NCBI RefSeq assembly: GCF_026162645.1
Contig: NZ_JAOTBE010000003.1
Span: 62,001 to 126,000 of the forward strand
Origin: Paracoccus rhizosphaerae
GTDB lineage: Bacteria > Pseudomonadota > Alphaproteobacteria > Rhodobacterales > Rhodobacteraceae
Direction of reading: 5' to 3'
Length of the DNA: 64,000 bases
This document shows, in pieces, positions 18,706-26,324 of this stretch. Position 1 is the first letter of the stretch. Each line of letters starts with the position of its first letter. The position numbers were made by a program, and so were the translations under genes. The notes beneath the pieces are model-generated. The model was not told where the DNA came from, did no database searches, and saw only the letters and a program-made list of their open reading frames with translations.

Positions 18706-19223
18706 GCGGACCTGGCGGGGTGAAGATCCGCCCCGCCACCGCCACCGACCACGATGCCATCTGGGACATCCTGCGCCCCATCTACCGTGCCGGAGAGACC
18801 TATTGCATCCCACGCGACATCGACCGGGACGAGGCGTTGGCGGATTGGTTTGCCGCGCCGTTTACGGCCTTCGTGGCCGAGGTCGATGGCCGGATCCTGG
18901 GGACCAGCCATGTGGGCGCGAACCGGCCGGCGGGGGGGTTTCATGTCAGCAACGCCTCGTTCGCGACGCATCCCGATGCCAGGGGCAGGGGAATCGCCCG
19001 CGCGCTTGGCGAACATGCGAAGGCCTGGGCAAGGTCGCAGGGCTTTCGCGCCATGCAGTTCAACTTCGTCGTCTCGACGAATGAGGATGCCGTCCATTTG
19101 TGGCAGAAGCTTGGATTTACCATTGCAGGTCGCCTGCCGGGTGCGTTTGTTCACCCCGGCAAAGGGCCGGTGGATGCGCTGGTCATGTTCCAGAACTTGA
19201 AGGGAGAGACGAATGAGCCTTGA
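18702..19223 (+). CDS. GNAT family N-acetyltransferase
   Basis: 173 residues. The acetyl-CoA binding signature ARGRGIARALGEHAKAWA is in the middle, preceded by FVAEVDGRILGTSHV and followed by FNFVVSTNEDAVHLWQKLGF, the normal GNAT beta4-alpha4 order. The substrate cannot be read from the sequence. The start overlaps the ClpP-like stop (ATGA) and the end overlaps fghA by 11 bases, so it is translated within the C1 operon. Confidence 0.85.
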   Translation: MSGPGGVKIRPATATDHDAIWDILRPIYRAGETYCIPRDIDRDEALADWFAAPFTAFVAEVDGRILGTSHVGANRPAGGFHVSNASFATHPDARGRGIARALGEHAKAWARSQGFRAMQFNFVVSTNEDAVHLWQKLGFTIAGRLPGAFVHPGKGPVDALVMFQNLKGETNEP

Positions 19224-20046
19224 AACCCTGTCCGAAACCCGCAGCTTCGGCGGCACCCAGGGCGTCTATCGCCACAAGTCCCAGTCGACTGGTACCGACA
19301 TGACGTTTGCGGTCTTCCTGCCGGAACTGGCGCAGCATGGCCGCGTGCCGGTGCTGTGGTACCTGTCCGGGCTGACCTGCACGCACGAAAACGCGATGAC
19401 CAAGGCCGCCGCTCAGCAATGGTGCGACGAGGCCGGCATCGCCATCGTCTTTCCCGACACCTCGCCCCGCGGCGAGGGTGTGGCCAATGACGACGCCTAT
19501 GACTTGGGGCAGGGTGCCGGCTTTTACGTCAACGCGACCCGGGACCCGTGGAAGCCGCATTTCCAGATGTGGCAGTATGTCGTCCACGAGCTGCCCGAGC
19601 TTGTCAGCGACAACTTCGCCATCGACCGCGATGCCATGGGGATCACCGGTCATTCCATGGGTGGTCACGGCGCGCTGACCATTGCGATGACGCATCCTGA
19701 CCTCTATCGGTCCGTCTCGGCCTTCTCGCCCATCGCGAACCCGACCGAATCCGACTGGGGACGCAAGCAGCTGACGGCCTATCTGGGCGATGACCAAGAT
19801 GCATGGCGAGCGCACGATTCGACCCTGCTGATGACCGAACGCGGCTATCCCGGCGAGGTTCTGATCGATCAGGGCAGCGCCGACCAGTTCCTCGACCTGC
19901 TTAAGCCCGAATCGTTGGCACATGCCATGATGGCCCGGCGCCAGCCCGGCCAGTTCCGAATGCAGCCCGGCTATGACCACAGCTACTTCTTCGTGCAGAG
20001 CTTCATGGCGGATCACGTTTTCTGGCATGCGGAACGTCTGGCCTGA
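19213..20046 (+). CDS. fghA: S-formylglutathione hydrolase
   Basis: 277 residues of the esterase D family. The nucleophile elbow is GHSMGGHGAL; LSGLTCTHENA forms the oxyanion region, and the acid and His of the triad are in IDQGSADQFL and PGYDHSYFF. It hydrolyses S-formylglutathione to formate and glutathione, completing the Gfa-FlhA-FghA route. It overlaps the acetyltransferase gene and precedes xoxF by about 170 bases of regulatory sequence. Confidence 0.96.
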   Translation: MSLETLSETRSFGGTQGVYRHKSQSTGTDMTFAVFLPELAQHGRVPVLWYLSGLTCTHENAMTKAAAQQWCDEAGIAIVFPDTSPRGEGVANDDAYDLGQGAGFYVNATRDPWKPHFQMWQYVVHELPELVSDNFAIDRDAMGITGHSMGGHGALTIAMTHPDLYRSVSAFSPIANPTESDWGRKQLTAYLGDDQDAWRAHDSTLLMTERGYPGEVLIDQGSADQFLDLLKPESLAHAMMARRQPGQFRMQPGYDHSYFFVQSFMADHVFWHAERLA

Positions 20047-20050
20047 AGGG

Positions 20051-20097
20051 CTTGCCGTAAATTCCCGGTGATCTTGCCGTTTGCCCATAAGACTTTA
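20051..20097 (+). promoter_or_regulatory. Candidate xoxF control region with repeated motif
   Basis: CTTGCCGT occurs twice (20051-20058 and 20073-20080), 22 bases start to start, about two helical turns. The first copy is part of CTTGCCG-N4-TTCCC, shared with the gfa leader. CCATAAGACTTTA (20085-20097) follows; its first nine bases recur at 26199-26207 in the divergent accessory-gene promoter. The position, 120-165 bases before the xoxF start, suits an activator site. The binder is unknown. Confidence 0.5.
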
Positions 20098-20215
20098 GGG
20101 GCATGCGGCATCAGCCCGAATTGACGTGCGGAGACGCCCGACCAACACTTAGACATGGGTCGCCGCGGGAGGAGGAAACCTGCGGCGCGATATCCAGGGA
20201 GCGGAGGAGCATTCG

Positions 20216-22081
20216 ATGAAACATCTCTTGAACAGCGCGGCTGTCGCGCTGCTGCTGACGGTGACGTCGGCACATGCCAATGAGAGCGTCCTGACCGAAA
20301 CGGCCAAACCCGAACAGTGGGCCATTCAGACCGGCGACTACGCCAACCAGCGCTATTCGGAACTGGACCAGATCAACCGCGACAACGTGGGCGACCTGCG
20401 GGTGGCCTGGACATTCTCGACTGGCGTGCTGCGCGGCCACGAAGGCGGACCGCTGGTAATCGGCGACATGATGTATGTCCACACGCCGTTCCCGAACAAC
20501 ATTTTCGCGCTTGACCTGTCCGACAACGGGCGCATCGTGTGGCGCCACACCCCGCAGCAGGACCCCGACGTGATCGCGGTCATGTGCTGTGACACCGTTT
20601 ATCGCGGCGTGGCCTATGCCGATGGGATGATCCTGACGCACCAGGCAGACACGACGCTGACGGCGCTGGACGCCATGACCGGCGAAGTGAAGTGGTCGGT
20701 GAAGACGGGCGATCCGGCCATCGGCGAAACGAACACGGCAACCGTTCTGCCAGTGGGTGACAAGGTCCTGGTCGGCGTGTCGGGTGGCGAATACGGCGTT
20801 CGCGGCCGCATGACGGCCTACAATCTTGCCGACGGCACCGAGGTCTGGAAGGCCTATTCGACCGGCCCGGACGAGGAGATGCTGGTCAATCCCGAAACCA
20901 CGATGCACCTGGGCAAGCCCATCGGCGCGGACAGCTCGCTCAACAGCTGGGAAGGCGACCAGTGGAAAATTGGTGGCGGTTCGACCTGGGGCTGGTATTC
21001 CTATGACCCCGAATTGAACCTGGTCTACTATGGCACCGGGAACCCCTCGACCTGGAACCCTTCGCAGCGTCCAGGCGACAACAAGTGGTCGATGACCATC
21101 ATGGCCCGCGATGCCGACACCGGCGAGGCGAAATGGTTCTACCAGAAGACGCCGCACGACGAATGGGACTATGACGGCGTGAACGAGAACATCCTCGTCG
21201 ACAAGGAGATCGACGGAGAGATGCGCAAGCTGCTGGTCAACTTCGACCGCAACGGCTTTGCTTATACTCTGGACCGCGAAACCGGCGAACTTCTGGTTGC
21301 GGAAAAGTTCGACCCGGCCGTGAACTGGGCAACCGAAGTCGACATGGATCCGGAATCCGAAACCTATGGCCGTCCGCAGGTCGTTGCGGAATATTCGACC
21401 GCACAGAACGGCGAAGACACCAACACCACTGGCGTCTGCCCGGCAGCCCTGGGTTCGAAAGACCAGCAGCCGGCATCCTACTCGCCCAAGACCGGCCTGT
21501 TCTACGTTCCGACCAACCACGTCTGCATGGACTATGAGCCGTTCCGCGTCGCCTATACCGCGGGCCAGCCCTATGTTGGTGCGACCCTGTCGATGTATCC
21601 GGCCCCGGACAGCCACGGCGGCATGGGCAACTTCATCGCCTGGGACGCTGTCAACGGCGAGATCAAGTGGTCCCTGCCCGAGCAGTTCTCGGTCTGGTCG
21701 GGCGCCCTGGCCACTGCGGGCGACGTGGTTTTCTACGGTACGCTGGAAGGTTACCTGAAGGCGGTCGATGCAGAAACCGGTGAGGAGCTCTACAGCTTCA
21801 AGACGCCCTCGGGCATCATCGGCAACGTCATGACCTACGAACACGACGGCAAGCAGTATATCGGCGTCCTGTCGGGTGTCGGTGGCTGGGCCGGCATCGG
21901 TCTGGCGGCCGGTCTGACCAACCCGAACGACGGTCTGGGCGCCGTGGGCGGCTATGCCGCGCTCAGCGACTATACCGAACTGGGTGGCCAGCTGACCGTG
22001 TTCGAACTGCCGGGCGATGCCAGCGCATCGGCCACGCCGACCGAAGGCGAGGCGCCCGCGGAAGGCACGACGAACGGCTAA
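20216..22081 (+). CDS. xoxF: PQQ-dependent methanol dehydrogenase XoxF (lanthanide type)
   Basis: 621 residues. A signal peptide (about residues 1-21, ending SAHA) is followed by an eight-bladed quinoprotein propeller with repeated tryptophan-docking W-motifs. The vicinal disulfide C124-C125 (MCCDTVYRG) lies against PQQ. The catalytic Asp318 in [10 protein letters not shown] is followed two residues later by Asp320, the extra ligand that marks XoxF lanthanide enzymes; MxaF has a small residue there. It oxidises methanol, and possibly formaldehyde, in the periplasm and passes electrons to the adjacent cytochrome. A short Ala/Thr/Glu/Pro-rich tail after FELPG is unusual. The start is preceded by GGAGGAG. 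Confidence 0.96.
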   Translation: MKHLLNSAAVALLLTVTSAHANESVLTETAKPEQWAIQTGDYANQRYSELDQINRDNVGDLRVAWTFSTGVLRGHEGGPLVIGDMMYVHTPFPNNIFALDLSDNGRIVWRHTPQQDPDVIAVMCCDTVYRGVAYADGMILTHQADTTLTALDAMTGEVKWSVKTGDPAIGETNTATVLPVGDKVLVGVSGGEYGVRGRMTAYNLADGTEVWKAYSTGPDEEMLVNPETTMHLGKPIGADSSLNSWEGDQWKIGGGSTWGWYSYDPELNLVYYGTGNPSTWNPSQRPGDNKWSMTIMARDADTGEAKWFYQKTPHDEWDYDGVNENILVDKEIDGEMRKLLVNFDRNGFAYTLDRETGELLVAEKFDPAVNWATEVDMDPESETYGRPQVVAEYSTAQNGEDTNTTGVCPAALGSKDQQPASYSPKTGLFYVPTNHVCMDYEPFRVAYTAGQPYVGATLSMYPAPDSHGGMGNFIAWDAVNGEIKWSLPEQFSVWSGALATAGDVVFYGTLEGYLKAVDAETGEELYSFKTPSGIIGNVMTYEHDGKQYIGVLSGVGGWAGIGLAAGLTNPNDGLGAVGGYAALSDYTELGGQLTVFELPGDASASATPTEGEAPAEGTTNG

Positions 22082-22121
22082 TACTTTCGTTCCGCTAGAG
22101 CGAAGTTGATCTGTGAAGGGG

Positions 22122-22147
22122 CCGCCCCAAGGTTAGACTTGGGGCGG
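22122..22147 (+). terminator. Stem-loop between xoxF and its cytochrome gene
   Basis: Perfect ten-base stem CCGCCCCAAG / CTTGGGGCGG with a six-base loop, followed by TTC. It lies 41 bases after the xoxF stop and 23 bases before the cytochrome start. It may attenuate read-through or protect the xoxF 3' end, giving more dehydrogenase than cytochrome. Confidence 0.65.
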
Positions 22148-22170
22148 TTCTGTCTGAGGAGAGCAGGCAG

Positions 22171-22845
22171 ATGCGAAATGGGAGGATATCCACGATGGAA
22201 GCCATCACCGGTCTGACGGCGCTGGTTCTGGGCGCGTCACTGGCCACAATGGCCCTGGCGCAATCCAATGCGACAACCGAGACCCCTCCGGCAGATGCCG
22301 GAGCAGGCGCGGCCGCGGCCGTGTCCGGCAGCACCCAGCCCGCCGCCGCCGGCGATGCCGCGATGCCCGAGGAAGAACCCGCGGAACTGGCCGAGGGCGA
22401 GACCGTCCTGCCGAACGGCATGGACATCACCCCGGTCGAGATGCTGGACGGGCGCTGGCGCAACGCTGAAGGTATCCCAACCTTTAAGGTTGAGGATGGC
22501 GTCGTCGACTTTGCCACCTTCAACGGCTTCCGCCGCTATCATGCCGAATGCCACGTCTGCCACGGACCCGACGGCGAAGGTTCGACTTATGCCCCGGCGT
22601 TGAAGGAGTCCGTCCTGCGCATGGACTACTATGACTTCATGGAAACCGTGGCCTCTGGTCGCCAGGGCAGCAACTCGGTGATGCCGGCCTTCGGGACGAA
22701 CAAGAACGTTTGGTGCTATATCGACGACATCTACGTCTATCTTTTGGCGCATGGCACTGGCGAGATCGGCCGCGGCCGCCCAGCAGAGCGCGCCGACAAG
22801 CCCGAAGAATATACGGCGCTGGAAGATTCATGCATGTCCAGTTGA
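22171..22845 (+). CDS. xoxG: Periplasmic c-type cytochrome, electron acceptor of XoxF (XoxG / c553i-like)
   Basis: 224 residues. A signal segment ends near ATMALAQ, followed by an Ala/Pro/Glu-rich linker to about residue 75 and one heme site C127-H-V-C130-H131. The axial Met is likely in NSVMPAFG. It corresponds in place to the Paracoccus cycB gene for cytochrome c553i. It should carry electrons from reduced PQQ to the respiratory chain. Starts at 22171 and 22195 are both preceded by purine-rich sites; the longer was kept because it supplies a basic n-region. Its end overlaps xoxJ by 16 bases. Confidence 0.9.
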   Translation: MRNGRISTMEAITGLTALVLGASLATMALAQSNATTETPPADAGAGAAAAVSGSTQPAAAGDAAMPEEEPAELAEGETVLPNGMDITPVEMLDGRWRNAEGIPTFKVEDGVVDFATFNGFRRYHAECHVCHGPDGEGSTYAPALKESVLRMDYYDFMETVASGRQGSNSVMPAFGTNKNVWCYIDDIYVYLLAHGTGEIGRGRPAERADKPEEYTALEDSCMSS

Positions 22846-23654
22846 TCTGCCTGGCGACCGCGCTGGCCTTGGTGGCGGGGTTCGCCGGACCGGGTGCGTC
22901 GCAGGTCGCCGATCTGCGTTCGGCGACAGAATTCCGGGTCTGCGCGGACCCGGCGAACGCGCCGATGTCGTCGCAGGACGGCACCGGCTTCGAAAACCGT
23001 TTGGCCGATTATTTCGGCGAACTGCTGGGCCTGCCCGTCACCTACAGCTGGTTTCCGTCGGGGATGGGGTTCATCACCCGCACCCTGCGTGCAGGCACAT
23101 GCGATGTCGTGATGGGTTATGCCCAAGGCGACGAACTGGTGCAGAACACCAATCATTACTACACCTCGGTCTACGGCATCGTGACGCGGCGCGATGGGCC
23201 GCTGGCTTTGGTCGACCATCTGACCGATCCCGCGTTGAAGGACGCAGATATCGGCGTGGTGGCAGGTACGCCTCCGGCGTCGCATCTGGCGCGGGCCGGT
23301 CTGGCCAAGAACATGCGCGGCGCCGACCTGTTCGTCGATCGCCGAGTCGAGGATCCGTTGGGCGACATGATCGAGGGCGTCCGCAGCGGCGAACTGGAGG
23401 CGGCCGTGCTGTGGGGACCTTTGGTTGGGCCGAGGATCAAGGATGATCCCGACCTGCAGTTCACCCCGCTGCTGAAGGAAGAGGGCGGGCCGAAGCTGTT
23501 CTATCGCATCACGATGGGCGTCCGGCTTGAAGAGCAAGAATGGAAGCGCCAGCTGAACAGCCTGATCCGCCGGAACCAGGACGGCATCAACCAGATCCTC
23601 CACGAGGCCGGCGTTCCATTGGTGGACGATTACGGCAAGGAGATCTTGCCATGA
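22830..23654 (+). CDS. xoxJ: XoxJ, periplasmic binding-protein-like MDH accessory
   Basis: 274 residues from MHVQLICLATALALVAGF, a clear signal peptide. The body is a family-3 solute-binding fold: FRVCADPANAPMS, GFENRLADYFGELLGLPVTYSW, LRAGTCDVVMGYA and IGVVAGTPPASHL. XoxJ/MxaJ proteins are thought to assist assembly or activation of the dehydrogenase; the exact role is unsettled. The start lies inside the cytochrome gene, and the stop overlaps the next gene (ATGA), indicating tight coupling. Confidence 0.92.
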   Translation: MHVQLICLATALALVAGFAGPGASQVADLRSATEFRVCADPANAPMSSQDGTGFENRLADYFGELLGLPVTYSWFPSGMGFITRTLRAGTCDVVMGYAQGDELVQNTNHYYTSVYGIVTRRDGPLALVDHLTDPALKDADIGVVAGTPPASHLARAGLAKNMRGADLFVDRRVEDPLGDMIEGVRSGELEAAVLWGPLVGPRIKDDPDLQFTPLLKEEGGPKLFYRITMGVRLEEQEWKRQLNSLIRRNQDGINQILHEAGVPLVDDYGKEILP

Positions 23655-24187
23655 TCCGGGTTCTGGCGCTGTTGCTGGCCATCGCGACACCCGCGATGGC
23701 AGATACGGTGCCGGAACCCGGCACGTATCGAGGTGAGCCCTATCGTGCTCCGGTTCCGGCGACGTTGTCTGGGGCCGAGGTGATCGACGCCGATGCGGCC
23801 ATCGCGCTGCAGCGGCAAGGGCGAGCGGCGTTCATTGACGTGCTGCCACGGACGACCCGCCCCGAAGGTCTGCCGGAGGGGACGATCTGGCACGAAAAGC
23901 TGCACCAGACCATTCCGGGTTCGGTCTGGCTGTGGAACACCGGCTATCAGGCCCTGTCCGCCGCCGAGGAGGCGCGGCTGCGGACGGGTCTCGACCGCCT
24001 GCGTCAGGATGATCCCGGACGGCCGCTGGTGTTCTTCTGCCGCCCAGACTGCTGGATGAGCTGGAACGCCGCCCGTCGCGCCATCGAATGGGGATATCAG
24101 CCGGTGCTGTGGTTTCCCGGCGGCGCCGATGCCTGGGCAGAGGCGGGCGGACCGGCACTGGTTACGGCTGAACCTGTCGACCCGTGA
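23651..24187 (+). CDS. PQQ-associated CXXCW-motif rhodanese-like periplasmic protein
   Basis: 178 residues from MIRVLALLLAIATPAMA, a signal peptide. A rhodanese-like domain follows with AAFIDVLPR, the CRPDCWMSWNAARRAIEWGY signature and VLWFPGGADAWAEAGG. The motif (Cys-x3-Cys-Trp) defines a family found beside PQQ alcohol dehydrogenases; its biochemical role is unknown, and thiol relay or sulfur transfer in the periplasm is a guess. The 3' end overlaps the convergent beta-propeller gene by 26 bases, so the two transcripts are antisense at their tails. Confidence 0.88.
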   Translation: MIRVLALLLAIATPAMADTVPEPGTYRGEPYRAPVPATLSGAEVIDADAAIALQRQGRAAFIDVLPRTTRPEGLPEGTIWHEKLHQTIPGSVWLWNTGYQALSAAEEARLRTGLDRLRQDDPGRPLVFFCRPDCWMSWNAARRAIEWGYQPVLWFPGGADAWAEAGGPALVTAEPVDP

Positions 24188-25097
24188 AGCTGCCAAAGGC
24201 GCGTGGACCGGACGGCATGTCAATGCTGTCCCTGACGGTCAGGTCGGACGCATCGAGGATGACCAGGCTGTCCGAGTCCCAATTCGCCACGGCGACGCCG
24301 CTGCCATCGGGCAGGGCTGCGATGCCTTCGGGATAATCGCCGACCTCGACCTCGGCCACGGCCTGGAGGGTTGCCGGATCGAAGACGGTGACGCTGCTGT
24401 CATACTGGTTCGTCACGAAGCCCCGGCCGCCGGCGAAGGCCACGGCATAGGGATGGCTGCCCGTGGAGATGTCTCCAACCAGTTCGCCGGTGCTGGCGTC
24501 GATGACCGACACGCTGTCACCCTGCACGTCGGCCGTATATAGCAGGCCGTCATGGAAGGTGATCCCGAACGGATGGGATCCTGCCGTCGGAACTTGATAA
24601 AGCCGCCGCCCGTCGTCGGCGTCATAGATGCTGACGGCGTCGTCGTCGCGATCCGCCGTCGCCACAAGCGTGCCGTCGCCACTGACGGCAACGCCTGCGG
24701 GCGCGGCCCCGGTCTTGCTTTGCCAAATGGGCTGAAGGTCGGAATCCAGCCGGGTCAGCATGCCGCCGTACCAGTCGGTCACGAAAACCCCGCCGCCCGG
24801 CGCGACGGCAAGCCCGAAGGCCCCTTCGCCTAGATCCGCCTGCGCCACGACCGTGGCCTCTTCATCGACCACGTGCAGCCGACCCGTGTCCGCCGCCACG
24901 ACATAGGCGCGCCGCCCCGCCGGATCATAGGCAACGGGGGCGGGCGCACCTTCGATCCTTGTGCTGGCCACGATCCTGCCCTGTCCGAGGTCGACGACGC
25001 TGAGCGCGTCGCCGTGCTGAGATGTCACGAAGGCCAGATCTCCGGCCAGGGCCGGAGATGCCAGTGCGACAAGCGCGAGCAGGGGCCAGCGGATCAC
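24162..25097 (-). CDS. Periplasmic YncE-like beta-propeller protein
   Basis: 311 residues with signal peptide MIRWPLLALVALASPALA. About seven propeller repeats of the YVTN/YncE type follow (AFVTSQHGDALSVVDL, GLLYTADVQGDSVSVIDAST, GFVTNQYDSSVTVFDPAT). No catalytic or PQQ-contact motif is evident. It is the last gene of a leftward set of three, divergent from the ABC operon. A second propeller gene lies at 27.5 kb. A scaffold or ligand-sensing role near methanol dehydrogenase is plausible but unproven. Confidence 0.85.
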   Translation of the reverse strand: MIRWPLLALVALASPALAGDLAFVTSQHGDALSVVDLGQGRIVASTRIEGAPAPVAYDPAGRRAYVVAADTGRLHVVDEEATVVAQADLGEGAFGLAVAPGGGVFVTDWYGGMLTRLDSDLQPIWQSKTGAAPAGVAVSGDGTLVATADRDDDAVSIYDADDGRRLYQVPTAGSHPFGITFHDGLLYTADVQGDSVSVIDASTGELVGDISTGSHPYAVAFAGGRGFVTNQYDSSVTVFDPATLQAVAEVEVGDYPEGIAALPDGSGVAVANWDSDSLVILDASDLTVRDSIDMPSGPRAFGSFTGRQVQP

Positions 25098-25654
25098 TCT
25101 ACCTTGCCGAAGCGTTCCGCCAGCGCGTCGAGGCCCGCGGAATAGACGCCGTTCACGGCCTCAATGGCGGCATCGTCATTCAACTCGGCCGGGGGATCGT
25201 TGTTCGGAAAGCCGCGGTAGAAACCGCCCTTCCACATTACCTCTGCCTTCCCGTCCTTGTCGCTGACCTGCAGCGTCGAGGAATAGTTGGTGACCGGCAG
25301 AACGGCCGTGTCCACCTCGGTGATCATGTACTTGTAGCGCATCTTCTCGGGGTCGATGGCCATAAGCTGTTCAGTGATCGTCGGCGTACCGCTGTCGGAC
25401 CTCAGCGTCAGCACCCGCGTCGATTCATCCGGGACATCCGCCGGTGCCCCTTCGGGCACCATTTCGGTCGAGACGATCGCGGGGTGCCAGCTCATGTCGT
25501 CGAACTTGCCGATCACCTCCCAGACCTCGGCCGGGGTCGCGTCCAGCACGACCGTCTGCTCGGTCTTCAGCCGCGAGGGGCCATGCGCCGCGGCCGCGCC
25601 CGAAAAGGCCACGACCGCGCCAAGCGCCACGGCAAGAACCTGCGTCTTCATCAT
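25094..25654 (-). CDS. Exported SRPBCC (START-like) protein, MxaD-like
   Basis: 186 residues with signal peptide ending GAAAAHG. The helix-grip fold opening is recognisable: VVLDATPAEVWEVIGKFDDMSWHPAIVSTE, followed by TRVLTLRSD and the C-terminal helix AIEAVNGVYSAGLDALAERF. MxaD of methylotrophs is a periplasmic protein of this type that affects coupling between methanol dehydrogenase and cytochrome; this may be its XoxF counterpart (inference). Four-base overlaps join it to both neighbours. Confidence 0.82.
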   Translation of the reverse strand: MMKTQVLAVALGAVVAFSGAAAAHGPSRLKTEQTVVLDATPAEVWEVIGKFDDMSWHPAIVSTEMVPEGAPADVPDESTRVLTLRSDSGTPTITEQLMAIDPEKMRYKYMITEVDTAVLPVTNYSSTLQVSDKDGKAEVMWKGGFYRGFPNNDPPAELNDDAAIEAVNGVYSAGLDALAERFGKVE

Positions 25655-26166
25655 TCCTTTTTGTCCTCCCGAAAGATGATGTTCCTCAGCAAATAGCTGT
25701 AGCCACGCCGATAGGCGTCATCGGTGTTGCCCCGGATCTCGACCGATCCGGCCCGGATCGTCCGACCCGTTTCGGCATCGCGCAGATGCAGGTTCACCGA
25801 CTGGATCAGGTTCGACACCTTCTGCGCCTCGCCAGCGATGGCATAGTCCGAGCCCATTTCGCGGGCGATCCGTGTGTCGGCGCCGTTGGAATGCACCGGG
25901 TTCAGGATGCCTTCCACCGCCTCCTCGGGCGGGCTGGACATCGTGAAGCCGCGCGCGGTCAGGTCGGCGGCGATGAAGTCCTCGATCATGGCAAGACGCA
26001 CAGTCTCGTCCTCGCGCACGCCGTTGATCGCGCCCTCGGTCGAAGTGTCGATGTAGTGGATGCCGAACCACGTTGCCGGTCCCGGTTCCGGTGCGGCTTG
26101 CGCAAGAGCTGCGGCGGGTGCGGCAAGCGCAAGGCCCAGGGCCGCTATCAGGCTGTTCTTCGACAT
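25651..26166 (-). CDS. Exported DUF3280/DUF2380-like protein of unknown function
   Basis: 171 residues from MSKNSLIAALGLALAAPAAALA; an upstream Met was passed over because the signal peptide begins here. The mature part has FGIHYIDTSTEGAINGVREDE, MIEDFIAADLTARGF and YRRGYSYLLRNIIF, the pattern of DUF3280/DUF2380 proteins seen in methanol-oxidation clusters. No catalytic site is apparent. It is the first gene of the leftward accessory operon and divergent from the ABC binding-protein gene. Confidence 0.72.
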   Translation of the reverse strand: MSKNSLIAALGLALAAPAAALAQAAPEPGPATWFGIHYIDTSTEGAINGVREDETVRLAMIEDFIAADLTARGFTMSSPPEEAVEGILNPVHSNGADTRIAREMGSDYAIAGEAQKVSNLIQSVNLHLRDAETGRTIRAGSVEIRGNTDDAYRRGYSYLLRNIIFREDKKE

Positions 26167-26324
26167 GCCCCGACCATGCGCCCGCTGCCGGGGGCCGTCC
26201 ATAAGACAAAAGACTTACGCCGTCCCACCTTTGTCGCAGCCAAATCTTCCCGCCCATGCCGGGAACATTAAACGGCTTGCCGCAAGGGTCTTCACTCAGC
26301 ACCATGGCGTGAGGGAGAAGATAG
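26167..26324. promoter_or_regulatory. Divergent promoter region of the XoxF accessory operons
   Basis: 158 bases between divergent operons. It contains CCATAAGAC (26199-26207), shared with the xoxF upstream region, closely followed by AAGACTTA (26210-26217). An inverted repeat TTCCCG / CGGGAA with a 7-base spacer occupies 26247-26265, and CTTGCCG (26276-26282) is the half-motif seen at gfa and xoxF. The shared elements suggest one regulator for both directions; this is inference. Confidence 0.5.

Noticed and set aside
20111-21844. A long minus-strand open frame antisense to xoxF
   Set aside because: No motif, and the plus strand encodes an intact signal peptide, PQQ enzyme motifs and a good ribosome binding site.
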